Shown here: one piece after another, positions 1 to 10,286 of the stretch
Layout: each line of letters opens with the position of its first letter
Numbering within the stretch: position 1 is the stretch's first letter
Source: Tetrapisispora phaffii CBS 4417
Taxonomy: Eukaryota; Ascomycota; Saccharomycetes; Saccharomycetales; Saccharomycetaceae
Direction: 5' to 3'
DNA: 64,000 nt
NCBI RefSeq assembly: GCF_000236905.1
Contig: NC_016534.1
Coordinates: 1-64,000, forward strand
Notes under the pieces: generated by a model
What the model saw: only the letters and a program-made list of their open reading frames with translations
Databases searched by the model: none
Told to the model about the DNA's origin: nothing
Translations under genes and position numbers: made by a program

Positions 1-295
1 GTGTGATGCCCTCAATAAAAAGTAATGTCTGCTCGAACTCGGTTGAGTATATGTCTCCAACATTTTCTCTTTCAAGTAGGGAAAGCTCTATCTTTTTTAC
101 GTCGTAGTATTTGTGCAAAAAGAGAACTGCATAATCCTTGTTAATTACAATATCCACAATTTTATCCTTGATAGATTGTTCATCATAAAGCTTTTCTTCA
201 ATCGTTCTCGAGCCGCCTTCAGGTACCTCATCAGTTGAAGAACTACCTCTTGTTTGGATGGTATATAAACTTGCGATTTCTTGTTGTTCTGGCAT
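1..295 (-). CDS. Partial hypothetical protein, open at the left window edge
   Basis: An uninterrupted frame reads leftward from an ATG at 295 to the window edge, giving 98 residues without a stop. The start is the first ATG after a 5' stretch with stops. The visible part begins MPEQQEIASLYTIQTRG, is acidic and serine/threonine-rich for about 40 residues, and then becomes a mixed charged and hydrophobic segment (around KDYAVLFLHKYYDV). I see no signal peptide, membrane span or known motif and do not recognise the family. Two Reb1-like sites lie 240-350 bp upstream. It is probably a real gene, because the frame is long, its codon use looks normal and it has promoter-like DNA upstream, but its function is unknown. 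Confidence 0.45.
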   Translation of the reverse strand, partial: MPEQQEIASLYTIQTRGSSSTDEVPEGGSRTIEEKLYDEQSIKDKIVDIVINKDYAVLFLHKYYDVKKIELSLLERENVGDIYSTEFEQTLLFIEGIT

Positions 296-533
296 TAGTT
301 GTTGTTCGGTTTGTTTCCTATTCTTTCTTAATTTGTAAGGAAATTAAAGTATTGAGTAAATATAAATTAAAGCATCAAGTAAATACAAATTGATAGAATC
401 CTCAGTGTTTAAATACCAAATATTTCTACAAATCTCAAACTAAGGATTTGCGTTTTGCGTATGCAATGGCTACCATGCTAAACTGCAATAGTACCAGAGA
501 TCTTTGTGTCACGCCACCCATATCTGTCACTTG

Positions 534-646
534 CGGGTAACTCCTTCGAGGATTTACCGTCTCCCGCTTTTTCGTCCCTCTCCGTTCTCTCGCTCCATCG
601 CCCACCAAATATTTGAAATTCAACGCACAACACAAACTGTTACCCG
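534..646. promoter_or_regulatory. Pair of Reb1-like sites
   Basis: CGGGTAA at 534-540 and TTACCCG at 640-646 are two core Reb1 sites in opposite orientation about 105 bp apart, in a locally GC-richer stretch (540-690). Reb1 sites in yeasts position nucleosome-free promoters. These could serve the leftward partial gene that starts at 295, or a gene once located to the right. Binding is inferred from the motif only. Confidence 0.4.
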
Positions 647-711
647 CAGTTATGGTTATGCGCCCGCGCGATGTGAAACTTGAAAAACAGAAAACCACCA
701 CACTGATCATC

Positions 712-1008
712 GATTAAGACGGCTTGAATTATCCTACATGGCTGGAAAAACCCTGGCATTTATACCTCTGATTTTTGTGATGATCACGAAACCATTCCAT
801 CTTGGAAAGACATGTTAGATATATTGAGTGGTTTTCTGTTCCAATTTGAGTTGTGAACCTCCGGCTATTTCAGTTATACGAACAACAAATCCTCACAAAT
901 GTGATATTTACTGCTTCCTAATTTAGGTATGGGTTATCCTATTTGGTCAAACAATAAATCAAATTAGGCAAGATATAATTATTTTCATCAGTTTTTGTAC
1001 CCAATACA
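712..1008 (-). repeat. LTR-like repeat, left arm of an inverted pair
   Basis: The reverse complement of this segment matches 5415-5705 over its whole length with scattered substitutions. The longest uninterrupted identity is 64 bp, left 781-844 and right 5577-5640. Read on the minus strand it starts TGTATTGG and contains a TATA-like TATAAATG. The right copy starts TGTTGGATA, as Ty1/Ty4-type LTRs do. It looks like a decayed solo LTR. No clean target-site duplication is visible, so the exact ends are uncertain. Confidence 0.6.
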
Positions 1009-2513
1009 TATAATGTATATAATGAATATAGAAATAAGACAACCAATTACAACAACACTAATAGCAGTATGTCTTCCTAGTACGCGCAATTACTATCTCA
1101 ACAATACAAACAATCAAGTGTTATTGTTCGTATACGGTACATTGCTAAATTTGGGATTAACTCGTGTTCTGCTTAGGTTTATTTGATATCTAACTTTCCT
1201 TTGCTGCAACTTAAAACAAAAATGAAGACTATGGGAATATCTAGCGGTTATGTATTGTAATAATTAGACTCTCTATGCAATTGAATATTTTAATTCGGAT
1301 TCACTCTCAGAAGTACCGAAGAACATCATCTGTGACTAAAGAATAGTTTCCTTGCGACTATATAGATGGTTGCATCAACTGATGTAACACAATTTATACT
1401 AACCGGCAAACCTATCTGTTTCTATACCAACCAAAATTGGAAAAATAAAAGGCTGCGTATCTTCGTTTCTGTACGCAACATTGTGGCTAATATCAGATTA
1501 TTTAGAGTTTATCTAAAATGGCAATGCAAGGTTCTGAAACAGAATTTTCAATAAAACCTTTCCTTAGGTGAGCATTCCCTATGACTATAAGAGACAGAAT
1601 TATATTAGAATATAGCATCACCTGTGAATCTAATGGCAGTTTGGTAAACAAATCTGCATTGAAACATATTTTTGAATTTTGATGCAGTCGTTGTGGGAGA
1701 AATTAGAAATATCTGCACAATACAGATTGACTAATAGAGGTGGCATCATTGCTGTTTTTGAGGCTTCTGTGATTGTTTCTAATGAGACTTAATTGTTTCA
1801 TACTGGAATTTTCATAAATCATTTTTTTCCGCATTTGGTTCGCCATGTGACCGATATGGAAACATGGTCCTGCCGGACAAAAAAAGACGTACGAAATGTT
1901 GTTTTTCATTCTGGTTTTGTCTAGGAAACAGGTATCGCATCGGGTGATAATGTTCCGTGAGAGAAAGTTCCTCTTCCCTGAAGTTCCCTCTAGGAGATAC
2001 ATCTTGAACTGCCAATCTATTACGGCACATCAACTGATGCGACCGATAATGCAGTCCCTGGCATAAATAATTCTAACTCCAAGCACAGGAAGTAATATGT
2101 GTTCTTTGTTGACATAGAGATTCCATTCAGTCAAATATAATATTACCTGTATATAGTGCAAATACTAGTTCACGCTACCTCTGTCATGCAGACTTGTAGA
2201 TACGATCTTACCCTCAATATATGCTTTATATGTATTCCTAAAGCCTCCACTACTTTAATGTTTTAAATTGTTGTGGATTTTTGCTATCGAAATATTGCTT
2301 ACAGTCGTGAAGTTAAATATTTCCAAATATTTTACTATATAATCTGAACTATTTTCCACATTTATAATTAATGTATTTTATAATCAAATACACTTTTCGA
2401 ATAATCTTATCAATGCTATATCATTATAAATGAAGAATAAACCATAAACGTTAAGTGAAAAAATAGTTTGTTTTTAATATTTATCAACCTTCTACTAATT
2501 CTTCTTATATAAA

Positions 2514-3394
2514 ATGTACTTTATCTATAAGAGTATCTTTTTACTAAGTTTATTATGTGTTTTTGGAAAAGCAAATAGAATTGTATATGATCCTTCAAGC
2601 GGTATTTTGGCCTTAAAAGGTGGAGGTGTTCTAAGAGGAGACGCTCCTTCCTTATATTATGGTGATGAGATTTTTAACACTTCCGATTTTCAGAATAGAA
2701 ATATGACTTGGGAAACGTACCATCCATTCCATCGGGAACTTGGATTAAACAATCCATTATCAACTACGATTTAGGTAATGGCACAATTTTAACACACTTA
2801 GCAAATGTTCAATTAGAAAATGTCACTCATATATCCTATGGGACCAGTTACTTGAATGTAACCAATTCTACTCTTATTAAAAGAGACGACGGCGACAATT
2901 GGTACACTACTCTTTGTAAAGGGAGATTAGGTAGTATTAATATAGAAACAGTTACATTTCTGTACAATCTTGTTGATCGAACAACTAGTTTTCTGGCGGA
3001 TCTAACAACTATTATGAGCAACTTTGCTTCGGCAATCAAAGGGGGTTCTCAAAAAAAGGAATGTGGATCAAGTGACGTGTATGTTTTAACAAAAGATGGT
3101 GGTAATTGGGAAGTTGCGTGGTCTACTTGGACGTCAGGTAGCAATTGTGATACGACTGCTAGCTGGCAAGAAATTGGCTGGGTTTTGAAAAATGCTGTCA
3201 ATGATGAAGAATATAACCGTAAAATGGCCTTTTGCGTCAGATTAGATCATGGAGGTACATGGCATGCAGATGTTAGGGTCCAGAGATCATGGAATCGTCC
3301 TTACGGAAACATATGGGATATGCCATGTGGCGACTTACAACAAGCTTATACAGTGACCAATGAATGTGCCGTTGACAGAGCCACTGATTTTTAG
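2514..3394 (+). pseudogene. Secreted, Kex2-processed toxin-like protein, frame-broken
   Basis: Two overlapping frames describe one gene-like unit. The first (2514-2774) starts with a hydrophobic signal peptide of about 20 residues and then an extracellular-type sequence. The second (2708-3394, 228 residues) carries several N-glycosylation sequons, a Lys-Arg Kex2-type site at 2879-2884, then a region with six cysteines. Signal peptide, glycosylated pro-region, dibasic site and cysteine-rich tail is the architecture of yeast killer preprotoxins, but I cannot assign a named family. Continuity between the halves breaks between about 2700 and 2770, so as written no full-length product can be made. 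It could be a true pseudogene, an assembly error, or two separate reading frames. It lies between inverted LTR-like repeats. The toxin function is inference. Confidence 0.5.
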
Positions 3395-3583
3395 TTATCA
3401 AAGATTCATTCGATCATATACGTATATTTAATTATTTGAAGTCATTGCTAAAATCAATCCGAATTTATGTTTTTTTTGGTATCTAGCTAATTTTTTTATA
3501 TAAATATGGAATATTTAATTTTAAAACAATGGTATTTTCAAAGATAAGATATAGGTGAAATAAATAGAAAAAAGAAAGCATCT

Positions 3584-3925
3584 CTAATCCAAATTGGCAG
3601 ACCTTGAAGAGCTAAAATCGTTTATTTTTTGATCATTACTTTTTAAATCCTGAAAATTTGGAAGTTTGCCTGCAAACGTGGCAACTATGATGTAACACAT
3701 TCCAATTAGATTAAATATTGGTTTCAAATCCCCAAAAGCCATTAGAAGCATCCAAAAAAAGGATTGAATCGTCAGTACTTCTCTGTTTGCGTAACGAAGT
3801 AACACCGTGAACATTGCGAAAAACAAAAAAATGCTAATCATCACATTATAACCAGACAAATCACGAAATATAACTTCATTACTACTTTTGTTCATATTTA
3901 AGGCTCTATTATATTTACTGATCAA
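3584..3925 (-). CDS. Small predicted membrane protein, unknown
   Basis: This 113-residue frame runs convergently towards the toxin-like unit. Three hydrophobic segments are visible: around YNVMISIFLFFAMFTVLL, VLTIQSFFWMLLMAF and PIFNLIGMCYIIVATFAG. They are followed by a polar tail rich in Asp, Lys and Ser. The start may be the first ATG at 3925 or the second at 3895 (MNKSSNEV), which leaves a more typical short cytosolic N-terminus. I do not recognise the family. Neighbouring position to a toxin-like gene could suggest an accessory or immunity role, but nothing in the sequence shows this. It may also be a chance ORF, though the pattern of hydrophobic segments argues for a real protein. Confidence 0.4.
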   Translation of the reverse strand: MISKYNRALNMNKSSNEVIFRDLSGYNVMISIFLFFAMFTVLLRYANREVLTIQSFFWMLLMAFGDLKPIFNLIGMCYIIVATFAGKLPNFQDLKSNDQKINDFSSSRSANLD

Positions 3926-5802
3926 CTTCTCGTGAACAAACTCTAGTCATCTGTTTCTTAGTATATTAAGACTTTGCTTTTAAAGAATACGTTCTTAAAT
4001 ACAAGTATTTTTCAAAAAAAGTTGTAACCCCCATTATGAAGCGAGCAGCCTTGAGTTGAACATAGTAAAAGCCTGTTAGGACAGAAAATTGATATAATTT
4101 ACGTACAATATTGTGCGATATGAATTTCAGTACACACAGGTCAAGAGCTATTGATTTGTTATGTCATGAAGAGTAGTTTTCTGGCATTCAATAGCAATTA
4201 CATAGCTATCGTCTTATAAGTCTTTGCGATTACATTTACAGGTCTGTTTGAAGCTCTAATAGCGTTAGAAATGATTATTTATTTAGAGGATTTGACCTTT
4301 AAGAGAAGCCACAGGAATACTATATTAATGTAATTCCTAGAGACAATCTTTATAGGAATCGCATTCTCGTCTTAGTGCATGTTAATTTCTTGAGTTAGGG
4401 TTTTGAACTGTTGTTGTTGCAGAGATTAAAACTTTGCTGGCTGCAATGAATTCCAAAATAAGTTGCCTGCCATAAGATGCACGTTTGTGTTAGAGAAATA
4501 ATTGTTGCAAAATAGTTGTTCTTGCGGTGCAACTACAGCATAAAATTTTTCAGTTTCGGATCGAGAGTCTGCAACTCTCAGAATTCTGCTTGCAATAATC
4601 CTTTTATGAGACCGACAAAGATTGCTATTTCTTGAGATTTTTCAGGCATTTGTTACCATATTGGTGGTAGAGAAAATATATTTTGTAGGTAAATATCGTG
4701 CACACTACAGACCACTGGCATGCTTGTTCCAATTTTCGACGCTGATTCTATGGGAAGAGATGAAATTGTATTTACAAAACGTTATCACATATGTATGTTC
4801 TACGGTATCTAAAAATTCAGACAAAAGCTTCGTTGATGTAGAACCTCAATTATCTGTTCTCCTTGTTTGTTTATGAGTTTTCGTAAAGAATAGATTACTC
4901 TGATCATAATTCGAGTAAAATTGATAAATATTGTTTCCATAACATGGCAGTCATATTTTTCAATTTGAATTATTATTTTGCCAACCATTGTATGTTCCAC
5001 GGATTCTGGAAATGGCAGTGCTTATTCATATGATTAATTCATCGAAAACTTTGGCAATGCTTCACTTGATGTTAGGGCTGACAGTAAATATTGTAAACCT
5101 TTTGTATGGGGGTAGCTTCTACATATAGCAGACAACTACAGCGTACGATTTACTAGTGTATTTTTTGAGTTGTGAGCCATGGAAAGACATTTCAGAAAAT
5201 ACAAACTGTAATCAAGCCTCTAGATGGTAGCAAAATTAACAGCTTTGGCAGCGAAATATGCGTTCAGTTCTCAAAATAGAGTTTGGAAAGGGGACCTAAC
5301 CTCCTACTCATGTATTGAATACAATGATATCTATGATTATTCTGCTAATGTAAGTATGGCGAAAGGTAATGGTGGAAATGGTATTATTGCTGTCAAGATT
5401 TGAGTTAGGAAATCTTGTTGGATATAAAAATTGATGAAAATATTTGTATCTTGCGTAAGTTGATTTAGTGTTTGACCAAATAGGATAGCACATACTTGAA
5501 TTAGGAAAGAGTAAATATCACATTTGTGAGGATTTGTTGTTCGTATAACTGAAATAGCCGGACGTCACAACCCAATTTGGAACAGAAAACCACTCAATAT
5601 ATCTAACATGTCTTTCCAAGATGGAATGGTTTCGTGATCATGACAGAATTCATTGGTATAAATACCAGGGTTTTTCCAGCCATGTAAGATAATTTAAGCT
5701 ATCTTAATAGACTTGTGTAATTAGTAAGTTTTATATAGATCCCTACGGAGATTTATAAAAAATGACTGACTCTTAACAATCAATAATCAAATAAAATATA
5801 AT
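3926..5802. other. Gene-poor stretch with LTR-like remnant
   Basis: No recognisable gene is present. Short ORFs occur (for example 4622-4876) but have no family signature. The right LTR-like arm is at 5415-5705. Just upstream of the block that starts at 5803, CAATCAATAATCA (near 5780) matches 10 of 13 positions of the palindromic Yap8/Arr1 element TGATTAATAATCA as I recall it. This is weak and may be chance. Confidence 0.4.
5415..5705 (+). repeat. LTR-like repeat, right arm of an inverted pair
   Basis: It starts TGTTGGATATAAAAA, a typical yeast LTR 5' end. It includes a TATA-like TATAAATACC at about 5658 and is the inverted counterpart of 712-1008. The right end is uncertain because homology fades near 5705 and no matching 5-bp flanks are visible. 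Confidence 0.6.
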
Positions 5803-6600
5803 ATGCAACGGGGAAAGTGCCAATTGCATCTCTCTCGCTCTCCAGTGGTCCTTCAGAAGTTCTGCATCTCTTCTGAAGACGAGCACTATGCGGCTAGTGT
5901 TCCGGTCGGTGATATCTCTCCAGCAAGAGGTATTGCCAAAATATTAGCGTCTAGGAACGACGGATTCAAAGCCGCTAGTTATGTTACTGGCACCATTGGT
6001 TGGACTGCTTATACGTTCGTCTACGATCCCAAGAAAGCATTTTTTCGCAGTGTGTCAAAAGAGCAGGTGGTAAACTGTCTGCTTTATGGAACTTCCTTGA
6101 CAGCTTGTTTTCTTTCCTAGCCCTCCCTTTGAAGAGAGTGAAACATCCTACGGCAAAACTATCTGAGTTGCTAGTCGAGTAAGCGTGGTGTGCGTTCAAA
6201 TTGCACCACACCTCTTCAAAGCCCAGCAAGTTACAGTCACGGTAGACGCTCCTAGAAGGTCAGGTATGTCGAGCCATTCGATACATCGAGGGTGGTTGGG
6301 ACCGATCGCAAGAACCCTGCATCCTAAGTGCACTTGGCTAAAGTTGCCGGCCACTCTGCGTCAGGCACTGTGCATAGATCTCAGCGACTTTTCTGCGCTC
6401 GTTTACAAGAAGATCCCGTGCCCGCAACAAACTCTGCACGCATCTTCTACTCTCTTTCTCTCCCCGGTGACATTGCTTTGTCGGCAGCCGCACTACAAGA
6501 AGCCCATTGAGATATTGGAACATCGAAAGAATGTCGAGAATCATAAAGGTAAGTATAACTTGAGATCTGTTCTTGGCATGAAGCGAACATTTTTATTCGA
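5803..6600 (+). pseudogene. GC-rich block of broken short ORFs, possible decayed gene
   Basis: This block is visibly GC-richer (near 50 percent) than the flanking DNA. It carries overlapping short frames at 5803-6120, 6000-6182, 6185-6613 and 6328-6510, none of which I recognise. Coding-like composition with no single long frame suggests a decayed gene. In S. cerevisiae ARR3 is flanked by ARR2 and ARR1, but I see no similarity to either here. It directly precedes the ARR3 pseudogene. It could equally be transferred DNA. Confidence 0.3.
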
Positions 6601-6609
6601 CTATAAAAG

Positions 6610-7969
6610 GTGATCGATCATCGAAAACATCTTACAACTGACATACAAAGGGGTGTATACACAATAAACATTGCAGAATACGTTATGATGTTTCTAAATA
6701 GAGAAACACTAAAAGCGACCACCAGGCACTTATCATGGTTCGATTTGTTGCTTCCATGCACGATAATATTATCTATTATTATAGGTATCCTTATATCTGA
6801 GTATTCGCCTCAGTCTCGTGACAAGTTCGATCCTTCCCAAGGTAATAATTTTGTAGGTGTCTCTATCCCATTAGCAGTTGGTATGATTATCATGATGCTT
6901 CCACCGCTTTGTAAAGTTGAGTGGGAATCTTTAACTGCGTACATTTCGCAACCCGATATAATATTCCATATACTGTACTCGTTGGTTCTAAACTGGATTG
7001 TCTGTCCATTTTTGATGTTTGGGCTATCGTGGTTAGCTCTGTTCCACTACCCCGAATATCGTGAAGGGGTTATAATGATTGGAATTGCGAGATGAATTGC
7101 AATGGTGCTTATTTGGAATCAGATCGCAGGAGGAGATAACACCTTATGCGCTATATTGATTATAATAAATTCCATATTGCAAGTGGTTCTCTATGCCCCT
7201 CTTCAGCTGTTTTTCTGTTTTGTGATAACTGGTGGTTCCGTTGAGTCGAATACTGCATTATACTCCGAGGTGTCCAAATCTGTCGGTGTGTTTTTGGGAA
7301 TTCCTTTGTTGGCAGGTTTCATAATCAGGATGTTCTTTTTATGGGTCACTGATAGGGCAGTCTATGAAAAAAATCCTACCATATATTTCACCATGGGGCA
7401 TGATAGGATTTCATTACACTATCATAGTTATATTCATTTCGAAGGGTCATCAATTCATCAGAAACATCGGATCAGCGTTCTTGTGCTTTATTCCATTGAC
7501 GCTGTATTTTATAATTACATGGTTCTCATCATTTTTCTTGGTTCGATTTCTGACTAATAGAATGCAAAGAAATAAAAAATATGTTACAGAGGAGGAATTC
7601 AGCGATTCAGACTACTGTGGATGTGAAAAAGAATATTTACTTGCAGGCAAGGCATATGGTAAAAATACATGCGGAGCTAGTTATGCCGTCACAATGACAC
7701 AATGTTTCACAACAGCTTCAAACAATTTTGAATTATCATTGGCTGTCTCTATATCTTTGTATGGGAACCGTAGCAAACAAGCTATTGCAGCCACGTTTGG
7801 GCCGTTATTGGAAATTCCTATACTTTTAGCTCTGGCATATTTTGCAAAATATCTGGAGCATGCCTTTGTTTGGAGTGATATTAAAAAAGAAAGCAGTACT
7901 AACGCGGATAACAGCGACATTCAAACGCAAATAGACATCACTGATCTTGGTGCTACGGCCAAGATATAA
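6610..7969 (+). pseudogene. ARR3: ARR3 (ACR3) arsenite exporter, nonsense and frame break
   Basis: Three frame segments together span an Acr3-type arsenite/H+ antiporter: 6610-7095 (protein start probably the Met at 6685), 7102-7557 and 7364-7969. Recognisable blocks are SWFDLLLPCTIILSIIIG, GVSIPLAVGMIIMM, IWNQIAGGDN, SVGVFLGIPLLAG and a C-terminal [18 protein letters not shown]. The first break is a TGA at 7093-7095, exactly where S. cerevisiae Arr3 has its essential Cys151 in the ARCIAMVLIWNQ segment. The second is a frame change at an A7 run near 7365-7372, after VYEK. The family has about ten membrane spans and confers arsenite efflux at the plasma membrane. With two lesions the gene cannot give a normal product, although the rest is well conserved, so loss is recent or the assembly is faulty. 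Confidence 0.85.
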
Positions 7970-9226
7970 CTTTATTTCAATTCATCTTGCTAACTCTTTG
8001 GATACTTACACTCTTTTAGTAAGAAATTAATGGAGGGCAAAAGTATTAATCATACATGAATACAACTAATAATTTTGCTTCACCAATTTCGGAAATCTCT
8101 GGCATGAATTAGGAAATAAGCTCCATTTGTATAAAAAAGAATATTTTTATTCAACTGATAATACGATGCATCCAGTTTAAATTGATGCAACCGTTTGGCA
8201 TATATATATATATATATATCTTGTTTTATAATTACATAAAAACAAGTACCTCATATATAAAACATTTACAATACATGATATATATAGTCACGACTTCTAC
8301 AGGCAACAGAAAACTAGGATTAACAACGGTAATAAAATGGCTTACTTGGCATAATGATATGACGACGGTATCATAATAAAAGTAACAAAAAGATAATTAT
8401 CATTAATCGACCAATTTTTAACATTTTTTTCAAAGAATGATAGGCCACAATATGACCTCTAACGACTATGAAATCAAATTCATGAACTGACACACCTTCA
8501 GCAATTCTTTTAGTATAATCTTCGGTGTTGGTTGACTTACAAAGCATCCCTTTAAACAATGCTGCTTAAATTATTGGTTTCTGGTTACTGCATCAGTGCA
8601 AATTCGTAAATATTTGATTGTACTAGGTTTATGTAATATCTGGATGACAAGAAGTGTTGCCAATATACAATTAGAATACCATTTAGAAATGTTTCCAATT
8701 ACAACTGTTAATTGGGTATTGAATTTTTGTTGATTTTTAATGTTGTGTCATTATTTCACTACAATTACATTGAATTGATTTTTATATAAGTAAATATTAA
8801 AAAGGTACTTAAAATAAGTGGGTTAAATATCCATGAATGTCGAGGCTCTGATCGAACCTGTAGTAGCCTTACTATTAGTATATTTCCTCTACCAACAGGT
8901 CTACCAACTTAATGATGGTGCAATTGAATCGTGTGAGAAACGATAAATTGTTGCCAAATGCTACCATGTAGTCAGCTAGTCACTGTATGCGAATATATCA
9001 TCTGCACTGAAGTAAGTTTTAACGTTATAGAGACAATATCTACAGCAGATCTATGACATACAGGCTATTGCTTGGAGATAATCGTGAAATTATTTCTTTA
9101 ACAATCTACCAAGGCATCCAAACAGCTTTACTGATGTTACACTGTATTAACGTTAATACTTATGCATCGTCGTTTCTTAAATAATGATGTAACTATAATA
9201 CATATTAACTACTTTAAACTTATTAT
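7970..9226. other. Intergenic stretch, no gene seen
   Basis: This is AT-rich DNA with a short TA microsatellite near 8199-8219 and no ORF of recognisable content. It separates the ARR3 pseudogene from YRA2. In S. cerevisiae genes such as OXP1 and URA1 lie on this side of YRA2, and no trace of them is seen. Confidence 0.5.
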
Positions 9227-9867
9227 TTACGTAGATTTCATATAAGCTTCTAGTTCTGCATCCAATTCTTCCACAGTTGGCTTGGCTGGCTGTGTGGCTT
9301 TTTTTCTGGAACCATGGGAGCTCTTGTTGCTCGTAAACGGTTGTTCACGGATTTCAGCATAATGGCTTCCTCTAGAACCTCTAGCATACACTGGAGTAAA
9401 ACTACTTTTTGGCTTTCTTTGTCTCAAGTCAAACATCTCGACGGCTATCTTACTACCGTTTATCTCGAAATCATTATATTTCTCAACCACTTTCTCCATA
9501 GCTCCTGGGGTTTCTAATTCAAACACAGCCGTTCTACCATCTTTGTATTCATAAAACCTGGAGAACACCGGTGTTCCAAATTCTTTTACCATATCCTCCA
9601 CAGTAAAATCAGAAACGTCAACCGGTAGATTGGAAAACTTAACTCTCTTCTTAACAGGCTCCTCAGCCTGACCCCTGAACCCAAGCTTGTTGTCTAAATT
9701 CCGAACATCCCTTCTACGATATCTTGCAACTCTGTGTTGTTCACCTGGTTTCTGTTTTGCAACGTGTGTTTGCGCTGTTAGTATCAATCTTGTTCAACCA
9801 TCCATCATCGAATCTAAAGGCAAATTGCCACTGTTAAAAAACATACATTCTCGCTAATGTCATCCAT
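9227..9867 (-). CDS. YRA2: Yra2-like RNA-binding protein, two exons
   Basis: This is an REF/ALY-family RNA-binding and annealing protein, paralogue of the mRNA export adaptor Yra1. Exon 2 (9751-9227) contains a basic VARYRRRDVRN segment, an RRM of about 75 residues (from KRVKFSNLPVDVSDFTVEDM through GSKIAVEMF), a basic linker and the C-terminal ELDAELEAYMKST box typical of REF proteins. A 21-nt exon 1 (9867-9847, MDDISEN) is joined through a 95-bp intron with perfect yeast signals, giving 181 residues. The spliced N-terminus resembles the short acidic start of S. cerevisiae Yra2. Without splicing, the only ATG is 9787 and would lie inside the intron. The neighbour TRP3 fits the YKL214C-YKL211C order. 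S. cerevisiae YRA2 has no intron as far as I recall. Confidence 0.85.
9752..9846 (-). other. Predicted spliceosomal intron of YRA2
   Basis: On the minus strand the 5' splice site is GTATGT (9846-9841), the branch site is TACTAAC (9783-9777) and the acceptor is CAG ending at 9752. The 5' site and branch site match the yeast consensus exactly. The reading frame continues from exon 1 codon 7 straight into KPGEQHRVARY. The length, 95 bp, is in the range of short yeast introns. Confidence 0.8.
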
Positions 9868-10286
9868 ATTCCCTGCAGATACTCACCTCTCCAGCTACGA
9901 AGCGGTCTCCAACCCACCTTAACCTTCCCAACCTCTAAACCATCCATCTTCTTATAATACTTCATACGTTTCACTTGTTCATTACGACCTTTCACAATTT
10001 CAACTTGCTCGCTAATAGCTGTCCTGAAGGTTCCGACGCAAATTTACAAAGGCTGTTTTCTGTCGAGAACTGTTCAATGGGTAAAGGGTATAAATTGAAT
10101 GATGGGACAAGGAGAGAGGTGCGAGAGAGGTTACGAGAGAGTGCAGCAGATGTAGTGAAGTTTAATACTAGGCAGTGGTGCGGTTGTTGCGTCTTTGTTG
10201 GTCTCACAGTTCGTTGGAAAAATAACTTTTTTCATTCACGTAAAATATTTATATCTGGACATACATGTATCTATCTATATATATAT
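9868..10286. other. Intergenic between YRA2 and TRP3
   Basis: This is the promoter region of YRA2 and the 3' flank of TRP3. Short ORFs here have no family content. A TA/TC-rich stretch lies at 10260-10300. No RNA gene is seen. Confidence 0.4.

Larger units (their letters stand above)
296..2513. other. Gene-poor stretch with LTR-like remnant
   Basis: Apart from the Reb1-like pair and the LTR-like repeat at 712-1008, this interval shows only short ORFs without recognisable content. It is AT-rich and contains stops in all frames. I see no tRNA or other RNA gene here. Confidence 0.5.

Noticed and set aside
7093..7095. Reading the TGA in ARR3 as selenocysteine, since it sits at a catalytic Cys
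   Set aside because: Budding yeasts lack selenocysteine machinery, no insertion element is expected, and the gene carries a second frame break. A pseudogene or sequence error is simpler.
8199..8219. TA repeat as a functional element
   Set aside because: A simple microsatellite, common in AT-rich intergenic DNA.
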